DNA of 64,000 nucleotides. It comes from Deltaproteobacteria bacterium. Lineage in GTDB: Bacteria; Myxococcota; Myxococcia; Myxococcales; 40CM-4-68-19. Positions 60,536 through 64,000 of the stretch are shown piece after piece. The stretch spans positions 201,748 to 265,747 of the forward strand of contig VBKI01000047.1 of assembly GCA_005879535.1 (NCBI GenBank). Reading direction: 5' to 3'. Within the stretch, counting starts at the first letter, position 1; each line of letters begins with the position of its first letter. The notes under the pieces are model-generated. The model was not told where the DNA came from. It worked only from the letters and a program-made list of their open reading frames with translations, and did not search any database. The position numbers were made by a program, and so were the translations under genes.

Positions 60536-61524
60536 TCGCGTCTTCCGCGCTTCGCCGGCGGCTGCTGCTGGCTTGTGGCATCGTGCTCGCGTTGCTCTTC
60601 CCGGCGCTCGCGCCGGCCTACCGCAGCCAGATGGCGATCCTCTGGGTGATGATCGTCTTCGCCCTCACCTGGGACCTGCTCGGCGGACAGATGGGGTACA
60701 ACTCGTTCGGCAACGTTCTCTTCTTCGGCGTCGGGATGTACGCCTGCGTGCTCGTCCAGCGCGACGCGGGCCTCGGCTATTACACCGGACTGTTCGTCGG
60801 TACCGCCGTGGGCGCCCTGGCGGCGGTCGCGCTCGCCGGCCTGCTCGGCTCCGGGATCCTCGGCCTGCGCGGCCACTCCTTCGCCATCGGAACCCTGGGC
60901 CTGGGGATCGCGGCCGGCGAGCTGGCCAGCGGTTGGGATTTCGTCGGCGCCGGCGGCGGTATCGTGCCGCCGCTTTTTCCCGGCGCTCTCGGCGGCCGCG
61001 AGACGTTCTTCTATTACCTGTGCTTCGCCCTCGCCGCCGCCACGTTCGCGTCGCTGCGCTGGCTCTACGCGGGCCGCTTCGGCCTGGTCCTCAACGCCAT
61101 CCGCGACGACGAGGACAAGGCCGAAGCGATGGGGCTGCGCACCACGCGCTACAAGACCACCGCCTGGTGCGTCTGCGCCTTCTTCCTCGGGCTGAGCGGC
61201 GGCGCCGTGGGCAACCTGCTCGGATTCATCGACCCGCGCGAGGTCGCGTTCGCCGGGCCGACGTTCGGGGTCTGGATGGTGTTGATGGCGATTCTCGGGG
61301 GAAAGGGAACGCTCTGGGGACCGGTGCTCGGCGCCGTCGTCTTCCACGTCACGAAGGAGCTGTTCTGGACGTATCTGCTGGGCTGGCAGCGGGTCGCGCT
61401 CGGGCTCTTGATCGTCGTCATCGTCGTGTTCTTTCCCCTCGGGATCCTCGGCTGGGCGCGGGAACGCTGGCCGGAACGGTTCGGCCACCGGATCGAGGAC
61501 GGCGCTGCGGAGAGCGGGCGGTGA
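60532..61524 (+). CDS. livM: HAAT-type ABC transporter permease, LivM-like (second system)
   Basis: This 330-residue membrane protein has the FALTWDLLGGQMGYNSFGNVLFFGVGMYACVL block, LRGHSFAIGTLGLGIAAGEL, and coupling loop RDDEDKAEAMGLRTTRYKTTAWC. LGGKGTLWGPVLGAVVFHV is the final signature. It is the channel partner of the LivH-like protein. GTGA overlap with the LivG-like gene. Confidence 0.92.
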   Translation: MIASSALRRRLLLACGIVLALLFPALAPAYRSQMAILWVMIVFALTWDLLGGQMGYNSFGNVLFFGVGMYACVLVQRDAGLGYYTGLFVGTAVGALAAVALAGLLGSGILGLRGHSFAIGTLGLGIAAGELASGWDFVGAGGGIVPPLFPGALGGRETFFYYLCFALAAATFASLRWLYAGRFGLVLNAIRDDEDKAEAMGLRTTRYKTTAWCVCAFFLGLSGGAVGNLLGFIDPREVAFAGPTFGVWMVLMAILGGKGTLWGPVLGAVVFHVTKELFWTYLLGWQRVALGLLIVVIVVFFPLGILGWARERWPERFGHRIEDGAAESGR

Positions 61525-62264
61525 GCGCGATCCTGGAGGTCGAGCGGGTAAGCAAGGCGTTCGGCGGCCTCGTCGCCAACAAGGCGGTGACGCTGCGCGT
61601 CCCCGAAGGCGCCATCTGCGGGCTGATCGGCCCGAACGGCTCGGGAAAGACCACGCTGTTCAACTCCATCGTCGGTCAACACCCCATCGATGCGGGATCG
61701 ATCCGGTTTCAGGGTCGCGAGATCTCGCGGCTGCGGGTCGCGCAGATCGCCCGCCTCGGGCTGCTTCGCACGTTCCAGCAGACGCGGATCTACGGCGGGA
61801 TGACCTGCATGCAGAACATGGTGATCAGCGTTCCCACATCCGAGCTCGGGTGGCGATCGATGTTCCGCAAGAGCCCTCCTTCCGATCTGCGCAAGGCCGA
61901 TGATCTGCTGCACTTCGTCGGCCTGCATGCCAAGCGCCATCTGCGGGCCCGCGACCTCTCCTTCGGGCAGCAGAAGCTGCTCGAGTTCGCCATGGCCTTG
62001 ATGAGTGGACCGAGGATGCTGCTGCTCGATGAGCCCACCGCCGGGATCAATCCGACGCTCATCAACGGCCTGCTCGACCAGCTGAGACAGGTGAACGCGC
62101 AGCTCGGCATCACCCTGCTCGTGATCGAGCACAACATGCGCGTGATCATGAATCTCGCCCAGTACATCTACTGCCTCGCGCACGGCGAGCTGCTGGCGGA
62201 AGGGAAGCCGGAGCAGGTGCAGAAGGACCCGCGCGTCCTCGACGCCTATCTGGGAGCGCGCTGA
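61521..62264 (+). CDS. livG: HAAT-type ABC transporter ATPase, LivG-like (second system)
   Basis: This 247-residue protein starts at a GTG inside the LivM stop. Walker A GPNGSGKTTLF, Q-loop LLRTFQQTRIYGGM, signature LSFGQQKLLEFAMAL, Walker B MLLLDEPTAGINP and H-loop VIEHNMRV are all intact. Its stop overlaps the LivF-like start (TGATG). Compare the altered Walker B of the LivF in the other importer at 32542-33237. Confidence 0.93.
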   Translation: MSAILEVERVSKAFGGLVANKAVTLRVPEGAICGLIGPNGSGKTTLFNSIVGQHPIDAGSIRFQGREISRLRVAQIARLGLLRTFQQTRIYGGMTCMQNMVISVPTSELGWRSMFRKSPPSDLRKADDLLHFVGLHAKRHLRARDLSFGQQKLLEFAMALMSGPRMLLLDEPTAGINPTLINGLLDQLRQVNAQLGITLLVIEHNMRVIMNLAQYIYCLAHGELLAEGKPEQVQKDPRVLDAYLGAR

Positions 62265-63049
62265 TGCTCGATCTCGAAGGCGCTGGCCCCTCGCGCGCGC
62301 GGATTGCGGAGCTCGCCGGCGGAGAGCCCGTGCTCTCGATCTCCGATCTGCGCGCCGGCTACGGGAAGATGGAGATCCTCCACGGCATCGATCTGCAGAT
62401 CGCGGCGGGCCGGGCGCTGTGCATCATCGGGCCGAACGGCGCCGGCAAGTCGACCGTGCTCCATTCCATCTACGGTTTCACGCGCATCCGCGCCGGCACC
62501 ATCCACGTCGCCGGGCGCGACATCACGCGCTTGTCCTCGAACGAGAAGCTGAGGCACGCCGGCATCGCCTACATCCTCCAGGACAACTCCGTGTTCCCGG
62601 ACATGACCGTGGAGGAGAACCTCTGGATGGGCGGATATCTCATGGCGCGTCCAGAGGAGGCGAAGCAGGCGGCGGAGGACGTCTTGCAGAAGTACCCGCG
62701 GCTGGCGAATCGTCGCCACCAGCCCGCGCGCGTCCTCTCGGGGGGCGAGCGCCGGCTGCTGGAGATCTCGAGGGCGCTGGTGATGAAGCCGCGCGTTCTG
62801 CTCGTCGACGAGCCGTCCATCGGCCTGGAGCCGCGCTATATCGACATGGTGTTCGAGATCCTCTCCGACCTGCGGCGCAGCGAAGGCAAGGCCATCGTGA
62901 TGGTCGAACAGAACGCGAAGAAGGGGCTGGAATTCGCCGACGTAGGCTACGTGCTCGTTTCCGGCTCCGTCGCGAGGGCAGGGACAGGAGCGGAGCTGCT
63001 GCAGGATCCGGACGTCGGCCGCCTGTTTCTGGGCGACCGGCCCCTCTGA
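62264..63049 (+). CDS. livF: HAAT-type ABC transporter ATPase, LivF-like (second system)
   Basis: This 261-residue protein has about 20 residues ahead of the normal start. Walker A GPNGAGKSTVLH, IAYILQDNSVFPDMTV, signature LSGGERRLLEISRAL, Walker B VLLVDEPSIGLEP with intact Glu, and H-loop MVEQNAKKG, where Gln precedes Asn and the usual His is replaced, as is common in LivF. It is the last of five importer genes. Confidence 0.92.
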   Translation: MLDLEGAGPSRARIAELAGGEPVLSISDLRAGYGKMEILHGIDLQIAAGRALCIIGPNGAGKSTVLHSIYGFTRIRAGTIHVAGRDITRLSSNEKLRHAGIAYILQDNSVFPDMTVEENLWMGGYLMARPEEAKQAAEDVLQKYPRLANRRHQPARVLSGGERRLLEISRALVMKPRVLLVDEPSIGLEPRYIDMVFEILSDLRRSEGKAIVMVEQNAKKGLEFADVGYVLVSGSVARAGTGAELLQDPDVGRLFLGDRPL

Positions 63050-63060
63050 AGGAGGCGCGC

Positions 63061-63471
63061 ATGGGCGATGAACAGACATGTGGCAAGGGACTGGCGGAGA
63101 ATGCGGCGTTGCCCGCGGCGCTCGGGACGGTGACGGCCGCGATGGCGCAAGTCCTCGAGCTTCACATGAGGGCCCTCGACCTCGGAGACCCGAACGCCGC
63201 GAAGGAGCGCGAGGCGTACGCGAAGCTCGTCGAGGAGCAACGTGCCGTCGCGGCGGAGTTGCAGGCCACCGCAAACCGGATGACCGGGTATCGCGACCTC
63301 CCCATGGGACGGCACGACATGACGGTGATGTCCGATGCTCGAACCGTCGACGCGTTCGAGAAGCTCGTAAAGACCAAGCAGGAGCTGCTCGCGCTGCTGC
63401 AGAGGACGAAAGAGCAGGATGAGAAGATGCTCGCGGCGATGCGAGGCACGATCAAACGTAGCGGTCGATGA
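63061..63471 (+). CDS. Unrecognised helical protein after the importer
   Basis: This 136-residue protein has AGGAGG just before its ATG. It is helical and charged: LPAALGTVTAAMAQVLELHMRAL, AKEREAYAKLVEEQRAVAAELQATANRM and FEKLVKTKQELLALLQRTKEQDEKML. No signal peptide or TM is present. It may form a coiled-coil pair. It overlaps the convergent thioredoxin gene by 20 bp and lies 11 bp past LivF, so it may be in the same operon. Confidence 0.7.
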   Translation: MGDEQTCGKGLAENAALPAALGTVTAAMAQVLELHMRALDLGDPNAAKEREAYAKLVEEQRAVAAELQATANRMTGYRDLPMGRHDMTVMSDARTVDAFEKLVKTKQELLALLQRTKEQDEKMLAAMRGTIKRSGR

Positions 63472-63889
63472 AGGCGTCGAGCTCCGTCTTGGGCAGCGCG
63501 CCTGCCACGCGTCCGACCAGCAGGGGTCCGCGTTGGAGGATCAGCGTCGGAATCGACTGCACCTGGTGCATTGCGGAGGTGCGCGGGTTCTCGTCCACGT
63601 TCAGCTTCACGATCTTGAGCTTTCCCTTGCGCTCTTTCGCGGCCTGCTCCAGGGCCGGCGCAACCGCGTGGCAGGGACCGCACCAAGGTGCCCAGAAGTC
63701 GACGAGAACGGGGATGGGACAGTCCTCGACCTCGCGCCTCCACGTGGCATCGCTGGCTGCGACCGGCTGATCGGGGAAAACGCTCTCCTTGCATCGCCCG
63801 CACCGGGGGTCGTCTCGCAACCGGCCGCGCGGGATGCGATTGGTGGCCCCGCACCGGGCGCAGGGGTACTCGACCCGATCGTCGTCCAT
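63452..63889 (-). CDS. trxC: Thioredoxin with N-terminal zinc ribbon (TrxC type)
   Basis: This 145-residue protein from ATG 63889 is favoured by GAGG five bases upstream; an ATG at 63949 would add 20 residues. The N-terminal ribbon has YPCARCGATNRI and RCGRCKES (CxxC pairs), followed by thioredoxin: VLVDFWAPWCGPCHAVAP with active-site WCGPC, IVKLNVDENPRTSAMHQV and QSIPTLILQRG with the cis-Pro. The layout is that of thioredoxin 2. It is a cytoplasmic disulfide reductase. Confidence 0.92.
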   Translation of the reverse strand: MDDDRVEYPCARCGATNRIPRGRLRDDPRCGRCKESVFPDQPVAASDATWRREVEDCPIPVLVDFWAPWCGPCHAVAPALEQAAKERKGKLKIVKLNVDENPRTSAMHQVQSIPTLILQRGPLLVGRVAGALPKTELDAFIDRYV

Positions 63890-63969
63890 CCCGTCCTCGT
63901 AATCATTCCTGCGCAACGCGCAAGGGGACCCTCTTGACCCACGCGTCATTTGGGATACCTGACGCTGCG

Positions 63970-64000
63970 ATGGCGATCGATTCCGCCGAGGCGCTCCAGC
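63970..64000 (+). CDS. Possible start of a further gene, cut by the right edge
   Basis: An ATG at 63970 begins an open frame MAIDSAEALQ to the end of the window. It is divergent from the thioredoxin gene with 80 bp between. Too little is visible to identify it, and the ATG has no clear ribosome site. Confidence 0.25.
   Translation, partial: MAIDSAEALQ

Overview
The window is GC-rich, gene-dense bacterial chromosome with tight operons, many ATGA/GTGA/TGATG start-stop overlaps and frequent GTG or TTG starts. It suggests Myxococcota or a close deltaproteobacterial relative. The best clue is a secreted SGNH-like protein (41191-42207) whose C-terminus looks like a MYXO-CTERM sorting tag: a GCSTSG-type cysteine motif, one hydrophobic helix, then an Arg cluster. 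A Ser/Thr kinase with TPRs, a bactofilin, PilZ and GGDEF/EAL proteins, a two-core hybrid kinase and many lipoproteins fit that assignment. I see no rRNA, tRNA, CRISPR array, insertion sequence or prophage.

Region 1 (1-8389, all minus strand) is the most striking part. Nine tightly packed, mostly overlapping genes encode two lipoproteins, a small outer-membrane-type protein, a large repeat protein, a secreted protein with a possible beta-barrel end, a TPR lipoprotein, a MotA-like and a MotB-like stator pair, and a single protein joining a FliF-like periplasmic/TM segment to a FliG-like rotor domain. No filament, rod, hook or export gene is present. This looks like a reduced or repurposed rotary (flagellar-type) envelope motor.

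Region 2 (8555-17034) is mixed: a DUF2807-type secreted protein, a secreted DNA/RNA non-specific endonuclease, an outer-membrane beta-barrel protein, a histone-deacetylase-like amidohydrolase, a 53-residue membrane peptide behind a sigma-54-like promoter, a TPR Ser/Thr kinase coupled to a small unknown protein, a lipoprotein and a zinc-ribbon protein. Region 3 (17104-20300) is a three-gene D-threonate-type catabolic operon (KdgT-like permease, DUF1537 kinase, PdxA2-like dehydrogenase).

Region 4 (20438-29735) looks like a small fatty-acid-derived metabolite locus. A membrane desaturase, a stand-alone acyl carrier protein and a crotonase fused to a degenerate hydroxyacyl-CoA dehydrogenase run rightward. 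A fatty-acyl-AMP ligase, an AurF-like diiron protein and a hybrid histidine kinase run leftward to meet them. A response-regulator/kinase gene diverges from the hybrid kinase.

Region 5 (29701-37563) holds an SDR, a small secreted protein, an MFS exporter, a five-gene branched-chain-amino-acid-type (HAAT) ABC importer whose LivF has an altered Walker B, and a CAP-family lipoprotein. Region 6 (37616-53896) is housekeeping and signalling: a methyltransferase, a PilZ protein, a cyclopropane fatty acid synthase, the MYXO-CTERM protein, GNAT, a ferredoxin-NADP reductase, topoisomerase IB, an AhpD-like protein, an acyl-CoA ligase/enoyl-CoA hydratase pair, a bactofilin, a CHRD protein, a LysR regulator, LysE, DoxX and a GGDEF/EAL protein. 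Region 7 (53830-64000) carries a Rieske oxygenase with an amino-acid permease, an oxalate/formate-type MFS transporter, a small c-type cytochrome, a second complete HAAT importer, a helical protein and a zinc-ribbon thioredoxin.
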